From positions 1 through 10,026 of the forward strand of contig JAEZGC010000271.1 in NCBI GenBank assembly GCA_023437345.1: a stretch of DNA of 10,026 nt. Reading direction: 5' to 3'. The position numbers and the translations under genes were made by a program. The notes beneath the pieces were generated by a model. It was not told where the DNA came from and searched no databases. It worked only from the letters and a program-made list of their open reading frames with translations. Below, piece by piece: positions 1 through 6,648 of this stretch. Numbering within the stretch: position 1 is the first letter of the stretch; each line of letters starts with the position of its first letter. Source of the stretch: Actinomycetes bacterium (GTDB lineage: Bacteria > Actinomycetota > Actinomycetes > Propionibacteriales > Propionibacteriaceae).

Positions 1-19
1 GGCGCAGGCACGCTGGCGC

Positions 20-25
20 TATGCT
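20..25 (+). promoter_or_regulatory. Possible -10 promoter hexamer for the FMN-riboswitch/ribXY leader
   Basis: The hexamer TATGCT fits the actinobacterial -10 pattern TANNNT. It lies 10 bases before the first base of riboswitch helix P1, so transcription would begin near position 32, just ahead of the aptamer. The matching -35 region would fall at or beyond the left edge of the window and cannot be judged. The call rests on position plus one short motif. Confidence 0.4.
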
Positions 26-35
26 GGGCGGCGAA

Positions 36-161
36 CGTGCTCCGGGGTCGGTGTAATTCCGAACCGGCGGTGACAGTCCGCGACCCGGTCCGCTGCTGCG
101 GCCCGGTTGAGCTGGTGGAATTCCAGCACCGACGGTGAAAGTCCGGATGGGAGGCAGCACG
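36..161 (+). ncRNA. FMN riboswitch aptamer (RFN element)
   Basis: This RNA aptamer binds flavin mononucleotide and controls riboflavin synthesis or uptake genes. The conserved RFN blocks are visible: the CTCCGGGGTCGGTG segment near 40-53, GGCGGTGACAGTCCGC at 66-81, and GACGGTGAAAGTCCGGATGG at 131-150 followed by GAGG at 151-154. The closing helix P1 forms between CGTGCT (36-41) and its exact complement AGCACG (156-161). The less conserved arm lies around 85-110. Spacing and block order match the family, so the identity is very secure. It sits directly upstream of an ABC permease and binding protein, which identifies that transporter as a flavin importer. FMN would normally lower expression of such genes. 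Confidence 0.96.
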
Positions 162-192
162 GGCGCCCGGAGCCATGCGCCTCCGGGTGCCC
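161..192 (+). terminator. Riboswitch expression-platform hairpin, possible conditional terminator
   Basis: A 12-base-pair stem forms between 161-172 and 181-192 with one G-T wobble and an eight-base loop (173-180). It begins on the last base of aptamer helix P1. The bases after it (TTCGATGC, 193-200) contain no U run, which is common for actinobacterial intrinsic terminators but weakens the call. The left arm (166-173) can instead pair perfectly with 39-46 inside the 5' strand of the aptamer, giving a classic antiterminator. In that model FMN stabilises P1, the hairpin forms and transcription stops. The hairpin is seen in the sequence; its role as a terminator is inferred. Confidence 0.55.
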
Positions 193-229
193 TTCGATGC
201 ACCCCGGTCCGCGTCCAGGACCGGAGGAG
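180..229 (+). promoter_or_regulatory. ribX ribosome-binding site with two possible sequestering helices
   Basis: The Shine-Dalgarno sequence GGAGGAG (223-229) precedes the ATG at 232. Two competing helices can cover it. A local hairpin pairs 204-210 with 218-224 (seven base pairs, seven-base loop) and takes the first two bases of the core. A longer-range helix pairs CCTCCGG (180-186) perfectly with CCGGAGG (221-227) and hides the whole core. The second helix excludes the 161-192 hairpin, because both use 181-186. These complementarities are directly visible; which one forms in the cell is not known. Confidence 0.5.
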
Positions 230-231
230 AG

Positions 232-996
232 ATGACCCAGCGACAGCCCTGGCGGGGGATCACCGCCACGGCTCCCGTGCTGCTCGCCGCCATCCTTCTG
301 CTGGGCTGGGCGCTGACCACCAGCCTGACCGCGATCCCCGCCTACCTGCTGCCGGGACCGGCCGAGGTGGGAGCCCGGCTGGTCGACGACCTGGCGTCCG
401 GCGCGCTGTGGCCCTACCTCGGCCTGACCCTGGCCGAGGCCTTCGGCGGCTGCCTGCTGGGGGCGGCCGTGGCGCTGCCGCTGGCGGTGGCGATCCACAG
501 GTTGCGCTGGGTGCGGGCCGGCGTCCAGCCGTTCCTCGGTGCCACCCAGGCGATCCCGGCGATCGCGCTCGCCCCGCTGCTGGTGCTGTGGGTCGGGTAC
601 GGGTTGTGGCCGGTGGTCCTGCTCTGCGCGCTGATGGTCTTCTTCCCGATCCTGGTCTCCAGCGTGCTCGGCCTGCGCCACGTCGACCCCGACGTGATCC
701 GCGCCGCCCGGGTGGACGGCGCCGGCAGGTTCCGGCTGCTCACCGAGATCGAGGCGCCGTTGGCGTGGCCGGCGGTGCTGGCCGGGGTCCGCAACGGGTT
801 CACCCTGTCGGTCACCGGCGCCGTGGTCGGCGAGATGGTGATGGGTGGACGAGGCCTGGGCATGGTGCTCACCGTCCAGCGTGACGCCGTCGACACCGAG
901 GGCATGTTCGCCACCATCGCAGTGCTGTGCCTGGTGGCCGCGGCCATCTACAGCCTCATCTATGCCTGGGAACGCAGTTCCCGCTTCATCGACTGA
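232..996 (+). CDS. ribX: RibX, riboflavin ABC transporter permease
   Basis: This is an inner-membrane permease subunit of a binding-protein-dependent ABC importer, 254 residues, the usual length for the ThiX/SsuC-like type. Hydrophobic helices are visible around residues 13-33, 62-88, 105-145, 190-205 and 226-244. The EAA loop that docks on the ATPase runs from about 158 to 176 (AARVDGAGRF, then EIEAP). The start at 232 is chosen because GGAGGAG sits just upstream. An in-frame ATG at 175 would add 19 residues, but it lies in the loop of the expression-platform hairpin and has no well-spaced ribosome site. The flavin substrate is inferred from the FMN riboswitch and from the known RibXY system, first noted in Chloroflexus. 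ribY follows after 14 bases. No ATPase gene is adjacent. Confidence 0.85.
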   Translation: MTQRQPWRGITATAPVLLAAILLLGWALTTSLTAIPAYLLPGPAEVGARLVDDLASGALWPYLGLTLAEAFGGCLLGAAVALPLAVAIHRLRWVRAGVQPFLGATQAIPAIALAPLLVLWVGYGLWPVVLLCALMVFFPILVSSVLGLRHVDPDVIRAARVDGAGRFRLLTEIEAPLAWPAVLAGVRNGFTLSVTGAVVGEMVMGGRGLGMVLTVQRDAVDTEGMFATIAVLCLVAAAIYSLIYAWERSSRFID

Positions 997-1010
997 CAAG
1001 AGGAATCACC

Positions 1011-2051
1011 GTGCGCCCGTACATCCCCCTGCTGCTCGCGGCCCTGCTGGCCGGTTGCGCCCCCGCGCAGCCGTCCGCCACTGCGGTCGGCACCCCGTCG
1101 GCCGAATCGGCCAGTGCCACACCGACCCCGTCCCCGGCCCAGCCGGCCAGGATCGGGCTGTCCTACATCCCCAACATCCAGTTCGCCCCGTTCTACCTGG
1201 CTGAGGACGACGGCCTGTTCGAGCCGGACGCGACCTGGGCGACGGTGCGCCACCACGGTGCCCAGGAGGGCCTGTTCACCGCGATCGCCGCCGGCCAGGA
1301 GGACTTCGTGATCGCCGGCGGCGACGAGGCGCTGCAGGCCCGCGAGCAGGGGATCGACCTGGTCGCGATCGCCACCTTGTACCGGGAGAACCCGGTCCAG
1401 GTGATAGTCAGGGCCGACGGCCCGATCACCGGCCTTGCCGACCTGGCCGGGCGACGGATCGGAGTCCCTGGCCGCTACGGCACGTCCTGGTTCGGGCTGT
1501 TGGTGGCGCTGCGCAGCGCCGGCCTGACCGAGGACGAGGTCGAGGTGGTCGAGATCGGCTACACCCAGCAGGCCGCGCTGACCACTGACAAGGTGGACGC
1601 CGTGGTCGGGTTCTCCAACAACGACCTGGTCCAGTTCCGGCTGGCCGGGGTGGACGTGGTCGGGCTGCCGGTGGTCGAGGACGGCGTGGTGCCGCTCGCC
1701 GGAGCCAGCCTGATCACCACCCGGGCCTACCTCGACGCCCACCCGGAGGTGGCGCGCGGGGTGGCCCAGGCCATGGTGGACGGCGTCGCCGCTGTCGCCG
1801 CCGACCCGGAGCGGGCCCTCGACGTCGCCGCCACCCACGTGCCGGGGCTCGACCAGGGCCCCGCCCGGAGTGCGGCGCGGGCCACCCTCGACGCCACGGT
1901 GAAGATCATGCTCACCCCGGACGGACGGGCCGACGGCAGCCTCGACCCCGCCACCTGGCAGGCGATGGCTCAGTTCATGACGGCCGCCGGCCTGCTCACC
2001 ACAGCGCCCGACGTCGCGGCGGCGATCGCCCCGCAGGTGCTCGGGTCCTAG
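1011..2051 (+). CDS. ribY: RibY, riboflavin-binding lipoprotein of the ABC importer
   Basis: This is the extracellular substrate-binding subunit, 346 residues from a GTG at 1011, with an AGAGGA ribosome site just upstream. The N-terminus is a short lipoprotein signal with lipobox LLAGC, and Cys16 would be lipidated. A Ser/Thr/Pro/Ala-rich tether (about 17-45) follows. The rest is an NMT1/THI5-like periplasmic-binding fold: it begins at RIGLSYIPNIQFAPFYLAED, with GGDEAL, GRRIGVPGRYGTSW and TTDKVDAVVGF as recognisable stretches. That fold binds thiamine-pyrimidine-type and related ring compounds. The FMN switch upstream makes riboflavin or a flavin precursor the likely ligand. A longer reading from 927 would have no signal peptide at its N-terminus and would overlap ribX, so GTG 1011 is preferred. 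The fold is well supported; the ligand is inferred from context. Confidence 0.85.
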   Translation: MRPYIPLLLAALLAGCAPAQPSATAVGTPSAESASATPTPSPAQPARIGLSYIPNIQFAPFYLAEDDGLFEPDATWATVRHHGAQEGLFTAIAAGQEDFVIAGGDEALQAREQGIDLVAIATLYRENPVQVIVRADGPITGLADLAGRRIGVPGRYGTSWFGLLVALRSAGLTEDEVEVVEIGYTQQAALTTDKVDAVVGFSNNDLVQFRLAGVDVVGLPVVEDGVVPLAGASLITTRAYLDAHPEVARGVAQAMVDGVAAVAADPERALDVAATHVPGLDQGPARSAARATLDATVKIMLTPDGRADGSLDPATWQAMAQFMTAAGLLTTAPDVAAAIAPQVLGS

Positions 2052-2084
2052 GCTGGCGCCGCCGGACCTGAGTCAGGGGGTGGC

Positions 2085-2660
2085 ATGGCCGGACGCCCGG
2101 CACGGCGGGCCCAGGCGGCGCTGCGGGCGGTGCCGCGCGAGGCGTACCTGCCACCGCAGGTGCGTCCCCTGGCCCACCGTGACGAGGCGCTGCCGATCGG
2201 GTGGGGGTCCACCAACTCCCAGCCCTGGACCGTGCAGTACATGCTGCGGCTGCTCGACCCCCGCCCGGGGATGTCGGTGCTCGACGTCGGGGCCGGCTCG
2301 GGCTGGACCACCGACCTGCTCGCCTGGCTGGTCGGGCCGACCGGGCGGGTGATCGGCACCGAGGTGGTCCCCGAACTCGTCGAGCGCAGCCGGGGCGTCG
2401 TCAGGGCCCCCACCGCGCAAGTGCGGCTGGCAAGCCGCGATGTCCTCGGCGCTCCGCAGGACGCGCCCTTCGACAGGATCCTGGTGTCGGCCCAGGCACC
2501 CCGCCCGCCGCAGCAGCTGATCGACCAACTCGCCCCGCGCGGCCGGATGGTGATCCCCACCGCGGGCCGGATCGTGGTGGTGAGCGTGCCGGGCGGCGTC
2601 CCGGTGGTCAACAAGGCACCCGGGGAATTCCGCTTCGTCCCACTACTGTTAGCGCCATGA
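2085..2660 (+). CDS. Protein-L-isoaspartate O-methyltransferase-like protein (PCMT family)
   Basis: This 191-residue SAM-dependent methyltransferase belongs to the family that repairs isoaspartyl damage in proteins. The family's substrate loop PIGWGSTNSQP is at 37-47 (classical enzymes read PIGxGQTISQP). The SAM-binding motif I VLDVGAGSGWTT is at 65-76, the acidic strand GTEVVPELVE at 91-100, and the later strand plus conserved turn DRILVSA...QLAPRGRMVIP at about 130-158. The protein ends with the family's usual RFVPLL. It is slightly shorter than the roughly 205-215 residues of enteric Pcm. The Gln to Ser and Ile to Asn changes in the substrate loop leave true isoaspartyl repair uncertain. 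A purine-rich ribosome site (around 2075-2083) precedes the ATG. It starts 33 bases after ribY and its stop overlaps the next start (ATGA). Confidence 0.82.
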   Translation: MAGRPARRAQAALRAVPREAYLPPQVRPLAHRDEALPIGWGSTNSQPWTVQYMLRLLDPRPGMSVLDVGAGSGWTTDLLAWLVGPTGRVIGTEVVPELVERSRGVVRAPTAQVRLASRDVLGAPQDAPFDRILVSAQAPRPPQQLIDQLAPRGRMVIPTAGRIVVVSVPGGVPVVNKAPGEFRFVPLLLAP

Positions 2661-3109
2661 GCGAGGCTGTCACCGGGTCGGTGCCCGGCTGGGACGAGTA
2701 CTTCCTGGGCATCGCCGCCGCGGTGGCCGCCCGCGCCAAGTGCACCCGGCGCCGGGTCGGCGCCGTCCTGGTGATGGAACGCCGGATCATCGCCACCGGC
2801 TACAACGGGGCCGCGCCGGGCCGCCCTGACTGCCTGGAGGGTGCCTGCCCGCGCGGCCAGCTCGGCTACGACCAGGTCCCCGGGCTCGGTGACTACGACC
2901 GTCCCGGGACGCCGGGGTTCTGCATCGCCATCCATGCCGAGGTCAACGCGCTGCTGTTCGCCACCCGCGACACCAAGGGCGCCACCGCCTACATCACCGA
3001 CCCGCCCTGCCCCGGCTGCCGCAAGGCGCTGGCCGCGGCCGGGATCGTCCGCGCGGTGTGGCCGGGCGGCGAGCACGACGCTGACGGCCTCGTCGACTGG
3101 GGGCGATGA
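2657..3109 (+). CDS. dCMP deaminase family protein (ComEB-like)
   Basis: This 150-residue zinc-dependent deaminase is most like deoxycytidylate deaminases, which convert dCMP to dUMP for thymidylate synthesis. It shows the dCMP-deaminase signature ATGYNGAAPG (47-55), the catalytic HAE (His93, Glu95) and the zinc-binding pair PPCPGC (Cys118, Cys121). The segment between them is rich in Cys and Gly (CLEGACPRG, then GFCIAIHAE), as in ComEB-type proteins, where extra Cys residues can bind a second zinc. It lacks the C-terminal reductase domain of RibD, so it is not the riboflavin-pathway deaminase despite the flavin-related neighbours. It starts inside the ATGA overlap with the methyltransferase, with no clear ribosome site of its own, which suggests translational coupling. 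Its stop overlaps the kinase start in the same way. Confidence 0.87.
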   Translation: MSEAVTGSVPGWDEYFLGIAAAVAARAKCTRRRVGAVLVMERRIIATGYNGAAPGRPDCLEGACPRGQLGYDQVPGLGDYDRPGTPGFCIAIHAEVNALLFATRDTKGATAYITDPPCPGCRKALAAAGIVRAVWPGGEHDADGLVDWGR

Positions 3110-5346
3110 GGCTGAGCACCACTCCCACCCCCACAGAGCTCACCGCCTGGGTCCACCGCGGCGTCGCCCTCTTCTGCCTCGGAGCACTGGTCCCGGCCGG
3201 CTTCATGGCCACCGACCAGCTCCAGCACCTCGCGCCCTGGTGGCTGGTCATCTTCGGGCTCGGCATCGTCGGGCTGACCGCTGCGATGGCGGCGCTGTCG
3301 ATAGCCCGCCGGTCGCTGGTCGGCGCGGCGCGGGCCTACCTCGTGCTGGTCGCCGCGGGAGTCGTCACCTGGCCGTGGGGCTGGGAGTCGGGCGAGGCGG
3401 CCAGCGGCAGCCCGTGGCTGTGGATGTGCCTTGGCGTGGCCAGCGTCTGGGCGGCGCTGGTGATCGGCACCAAGTGGGGCTTCATCTACGCCATCGTCGT
3501 CGGCGCGGCGTTCGCCGCGGTGCGGCTGACCCCGTCCGGGCAGGGGATCGCGCTGGTCGCGGCGATGCAGGACATGCTCGTCCTGGTCATCAACCCCAGC
3601 GCGGTGATCATCGGCATCTCGCTGCTGACCGACGCGATAGCGCAGCTCAACTCCACGGCCGTCGCGTTCCAGCAGCAGCGCGCCAGAGCCGCCGTCGAGG
3701 AGGCGCTCGTCGAGGAGCGCCGGCGGCTCGACAGCATCGTCCACGACGAGGTGATGACGACCCTCGTCAATGCGGCGATGGTGGGGCCGAACCGGGACAC
3801 CCGGGTCACGGCGCTGGCCCAGCACGCGATCAACCAGCTCGACCTGGCCGGGGAGACCGGGGAGGACCGGGTGCCGGTCACCGTGGAGCACCTCGGCTGG
3901 CTGGTCAAGGACGTCGTCACCTCGCTGGTGCCGGACGCCGAGGTCGCCCTCGACGTCAGCGAGCCGGAACTGCTGGTGCCGCCGTCGGTGGCCAGCGCGG
4001 TGGGCCAGGCCTGTCGCGAGGTGGCGATGAACATCGCCCGGCACGCCGAGGCGCACCACGTCACGGTGCTGGTCGGGGACGCCGACGCCCCCGGGGTGCG
4101 GGTGGTGGTCAGCGATGACGGTACCGGCTTCGACCCGGACCAGGTCCCCGGCGACAGGTTCGGGCTGCAGTACTCGGTGCTGGAGCGGATGCAGGCCGTC
4201 GGCGGCGCGGCCGACGTCAGGTCGCAGCCGGGCCAGGGCACCGTGGTCGAGCTGACCTGGCTGGTGCCGCCCGAGCCCGCCTCTCCGGCCCGCCGGCCTC
4301 GCTTCAGGTTCCGGCTGCCGCGGTTGCGGGGCGGCCACTACCCGGTGCTGCCGAACCTCGAGCCGGGCACCCTCGCAGGGCTGATCTCGTTGCTGGTGGG
4401 CCTCCACTTCGTCCTCGGCTGGACCACCCTCGACCAGGTCGACGCGGTCTGGCCGGTGTTCGTCGCGCAGGGGCTGGCTGCGGCCGCGACCTGGCTGGCG
4501 CTGCGGCGGCTGGCCCGCAACCCGCTGCCGCGCGCGTCGGGGGTCGCCGTGCTGGTGCTGCTCAGCGCTACCACCCTGCTGGTCCAGTCGGTGCTGCCGA
4601 TGGGCCGCTGGCCCGGGTACGCCACCTGGTACTCGAGCGTCGTCATGGTGCTGCTGATAGTCCTGCTCTTCCGCGGCCGGCAGGTGCTGGCCTGGATCGG
4701 CCTGGCGGCCTTCGTCGCCGAATCGCTGTTCTGGGCGTTCACCCACGGACTCGGGTTCGGCGAGGTGGTCAGGGTCTCGTTCGGCCCGGTGTCGTGGATG
4801 ATCGTCGCGCAACTGGTCGGTGGCTGGCTGATCGACATCGGCAACCGGGTCCACGAGGTGAGGGAGGGCTCGTACGCCGCCAACCAGGCGATCGCCGAGA
4901 GCTACTCCAAGCTCGTGCTGCGCGACCTGTGGCTGCGCCAGCTGCGCGGCCAGGTCGGCCCGCTGCTGGAGAAGCTGGCCGACCCACAGGCTGCGCTCAC
5001 CGCGGCCGACCTCGAGGCCTGCGTCAGCCTTGAGCGACGGCTGCGCGACGGCCTGCGGGCGGCGAACCTGCTCTCCGACGGCACCCAGGACATAGTGGAG
5101 GCTGCCCGCTCGCGGGGGGTCGACGTCACCCTGGTCGACAGCCGCGGCTCGGCGTTGCCCGAGGTAGTCCAGAAGGCGCTGCGGCAGTCGCTGACCGGAC
5201 TGCTGAACGACCGCTCCGTCACCCGGGTGGTGGCTCGCGCGGCCCCGGAAGGCTACGACGATGTGGTCACGATCCTTACGGTACGGGCGAACGGCAGGAC
5301 GCAGCTGGTCGGGCTGGACGAGAATGGGACCCACAACGCGAGATAG
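3106..5346 (+). CDS. Large membrane sensor histidine kinase with duplicated, degenerate second half
   Basis: This protein has 746 residues, about twice the usual length of a NarL-partner kinase. The first half has about six membrane helices (roughly 18-34, 45-66, 75-92, 104-121, 124-140, 155-175), a coiled-coil-like stretch (about 180-208), and a phosphoacceptor helix ERRRLDSIVHDEVMTTL with His213. A complete ATPase domain follows: N box REVAMNIARHA (Asn309), G1 DDGTGFD (337-343), then GDRFGL and GQGT. A basic, proline-rich linker (389-415) leads to a second set of about six helices (421-577) and a second helical segment (about 590-655) whose LRGQVGPLL resembles the phosphoacceptor helix but has Arg614 where His would be. 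The last 90 residues lack the N and G boxes. I read it as an active kinase fused to a pseudokinase copy. The cognate regulator follows after 12 bases. The signal is unknown. Confidence 0.85.
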   Translation: MRLSTTPTPTELTAWVHRGVALFCLGALVPAGFMATDQLQHLAPWWLVIFGLGIVGLTAAMAALSIARRSLVGAARAYLVLVAAGVVTWPWGWESGEAASGSPWLWMCLGVASVWAALVIGTKWGFIYAIVVGAAFAAVRLTPSGQGIALVAAMQDMLVLVINPSAVIIGISLLTDAIAQLNSTAVAFQQQRARAAVEEALVEERRRLDSIVHDEVMTTLVNAAMVGPNRDTRVTALAQHAINQLDLAGETGEDRVPVTVEHLGWLVKDVVTSLVPDAEVALDVSEPELLVPPSVASAVGQACREVAMNIARHAEAHHVTVLVGDADAPGVRVVVSDDGTGFDPDQVPGDRFGLQYSVLERMQAVGGAADVRSQPGQGTVVELTWLVPPEPASPARRPRFRFRLPRLRGGHYPVLPNLEPGTLAGLISLLVGLHFVLGWTTLDQVDAVWPVFVAQGLAAAATWLALRRLARNPLPRASGVAVLVLLSATTLLVQSVLPMGRWPGYATWYSSVVMVLLIVLLFRGRQVLAWIGLAAFVAESLFWAFTHGLGFGEVVRVSFGPVSWMIVAQLVGGWLIDIGNRVHEVREGSYAANQAIAESYSKLVLRDLWLRQLRGQVGPLLEKLADPQAALTAADLEACVSLERRLRDGLRAANLLSDGTQDIVEAARSRGVDVTLVDSRGSALPEVVQKALRQSLTGLLNDRSVTRVVARAAPEGYDDVVTILTVRANGRTQLVGLDENGTHNAR

Positions 5347-5358
5347 AGAGCCGAACAC

Positions 5359-6006
5359 ATGATCCAAGTCGCAGTCATCGACGACCACGAAGCGATTCGG
5401 GTGGGCGTGGCGGCAGCCCTGGCCAGCCACGGCGCCGGACGCATCACGCTGGTGAGCCAGGATCAGTCAGTCCAGTCCTTCATCGACCGCCAGGTGCACG
5501 CCGACGTGGTGCTGCTCGACCTGCAGCTCTCCGACGGCACCGACCCGCTGGACAACACGGAGGTGCTGATCGCCGCCGGGTACACGGTGCTGGTCTACTC
5601 GATAGCCGACAACGTCAGGCTGCTGCGCCGGGCGCTGGCCGGCGGCGCGGCCGGGGTGGCCCGCAAGGCCGACCCGATCAGCGACACCCTGGCGTCCATC
5701 GAGGCCGTGGCGGCCGGCCAGATGGTGCTCTCCCAGGACATCCTTGGCCTGATCGAGGGCGACCAGGGCTATGTCGCGGCCAACCTCGGTCCGCGGGAGC
5801 GGGAGGTGCTGGCGCTCTACACCGGCGGCATGGAGGTGCCCGAGGTGGCCGAACGACTGGGGATCGCCGAGAACAGCGTCAAGGAGTACCTCAAGCGCAT
5901 CCGGGTGAAGTACACCAACGTCGACCGGCCGGCGGCGAGCAAGCTCGACCTGTTCCGCCGCGCGATCGAGGACGGGATCGTCCCCCCGGTCGAGCCGCGA
6001 CGCTAG
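5359..6006 (+). CDS. LuxR/NarL-type response regulator, partner of the upstream kinase
   Basis: This cytoplasmic DNA-binding response regulator has 215 residues. The receiver domain (1 to about 120) has the acidic pair Asp8-Asp9, phosphoacceptor Asp54 in VVLLDLQLSDG, Ser81 in the switch strand VLVYSIAD and Lys103 in GVARKADP, so all the residues needed for phosphorylation are present. The LuxR-type helix-turn-helix lies at about 143-200 (LGPREREVLALY, then ENSVKEYLKRIRVKY as recognition helix and dimer helix). The C-terminal LDLFRRAIEDGI is typical of a receiver/LuxR subgroup common in actinomycetes. It begins 12 bases after the kinase stop, with only AGAGAG as a ribosome site, and is almost certainly co-transcribed with the kinase. 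Target genes cannot be told from the window. It converges with the SLT-domain gene 39 bases away. Confidence 0.93.
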   Translation: MIQVAVIDDHEAIRVGVAAALASHGAGRITLVSQDQSVQSFIDRQVHADVVLLDLQLSDGTDPLDNTEVLIAAGYTVLVYSIADNVRLLRRALAGGAAGVARKADPISDTLASIEAVAAGQMVLSQDILGLIEGDQGYVAANLGPREREVLALYTGGMEVPEVAERLGIAENSVKEYLKRIRVKYTNVDRPAASKLDLFRRAIEDGIVPPVEPRR

Positions 6007-6045
6007 TCGCGCCCAGGTCGCAGGCCCCCGGCGCGCCGGTCCGGC

Positions 6046-6648
6046 TCAGTACCAGCCGTGGGAGCGCTTGAAGCCCCAGGCGCCGCACGGAGTGCCGTAG
6101 CGCTGCTTGACGTAGCCGAGGCCCCACTTGATCTGGGTGGCCGGGTTGGTGCGCCAGTCGGCGCCGGCCGAGGCCATCTTGCGGCCCGGGAGCGCCTGCG
6201 GGATGCCGTACGCGCTGGAACGCGGGTTGTCGGCGTAGGGGTTCCACCGGCTCTCCCGCATGATGATCGCGTCGTAGCAGGAGAACTGGTCCTCGCCCCA
6301 CCCGTAGTGGTTCGCCATCATCTGGCGGGCGATCTCTCGCGGGGTGGTGGCGGTCTCGGGGTCATAGCCCAGGGCGGCGATCTTCTGCTGCTCAAGCGCG
6401 TTGAGAGTGCCCAGCCGGACCTCGACGGCCACCGACGCCCGGGTCAGCATCGCCTCGCGCTGCGCGTGCAGCGCGGCCAGGTCGGGATCCTCGGTCGTCA
6501 CCGCGGTGGGCAGGGCGCCGACGTTGGGGTCGGCCACCAGCGCGGCATTGGCCGGGACGGCAGTGGCCAGTCCGGCGGCGGTCAGCGCGAGCCCGGCGGC
6601 TCCGGCGGCCACGAGGGCACCGAAGCGGAACCTGAGAGGACGCGGCAC
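6046..6648 (-). CDS. Secreted lysozyme-like/SLT-domain cell-wall protein
   Basis: This exported protein of 200 residues starts from a GTG at 6648. The N-terminus is a signal peptide with an Arg-rich start, a long Ala/Leu core and cleavage expected at ANA-A (after residue 35). Residues about 52-95 are helical and charged (LAALHAQREAML, LNALEQQKIAAL), probably a short coiled coil. The C-terminal 90 residues form a lysozyme-like fold of the transglycosylase-SLT type: the likely catalytic Glu132 in IMRESRWNPYADN, then SAYGIPQALPG, the NPATQIKWGLGYVKQRYG stretch and CGAWGF. Cys124 and Cys188 could form a disulfide. The domain ends at the C-terminus, like the aggregation-promoting or Rpf-neighbour wall proteins of actinomycetes. 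Peptidoglycan cleavage is inferred. There is no strong ribosome site before the GTG. Confidence 0.87.
   Translation of the reverse strand: MPRPLRFRFGALVAAGAAGLALTAAGLATAVPANAALVADPNVGALPTAVTTEDPDLAALHAQREAMLTRASVAVEVRLGTLNALEQQKIAALGYDPETATTPREIARQMMANHYGWGEDQFSCYDAIIMRESRWNPYADNPRSSAYGIPQALPGRKMASAGADWRTNPATQIKWGLGYVKQRYGTPCGAWGFKRSHGWY

Noticed and set aside
19..999. Long minus-strand frame across the riboswitch and ribX
   Set aside because: It has the same GC-bias signature and runs antisense through a well-recognised riboswitch and permease. No ribosome site or domain is visible.
232..2051. Reading the ABC pair as a thiamine-precursor (ThiXY) importer from the NMT1/THI5-like fold
   Set aside because: The leader is an unmistakable FMN riboswitch and no TPP riboswitch is present, so a flavin ligand is the better inference.
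2044..2068. GGTCC/GGACC inverted repeat just after ribY, considered as a terminator
   Set aside because: The stem is five base pairs with a 15-base loop and no U run, too weak to call.
2657..3109. Reading the deaminase as RibD because of the flavin context
   Set aside because: It has the GYNG signature of dCMP deaminases, is only 150 residues long and lacks the reductase domain.
2989..5430. An 813-codon open frame on the minus strand across the kinase gene
   Set aside because: It is a by-product of strong GC bias at third codon positions. Its translation is low-complexity, rich in Arg, Gln, His and Gly, with no domain, while the opposite strand encodes clear kinase motifs.
6028..6039. Perfect 12-base palindrome CCGGCGCGCCGG between the convergent regulator and SLT genes, considered as a bidirectional terminator
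   Set aside because: With a minimal loop only four base pairs remain, the flanks do not extend the stem and there is no U run on either side. It may be chance in GC-rich DNA.
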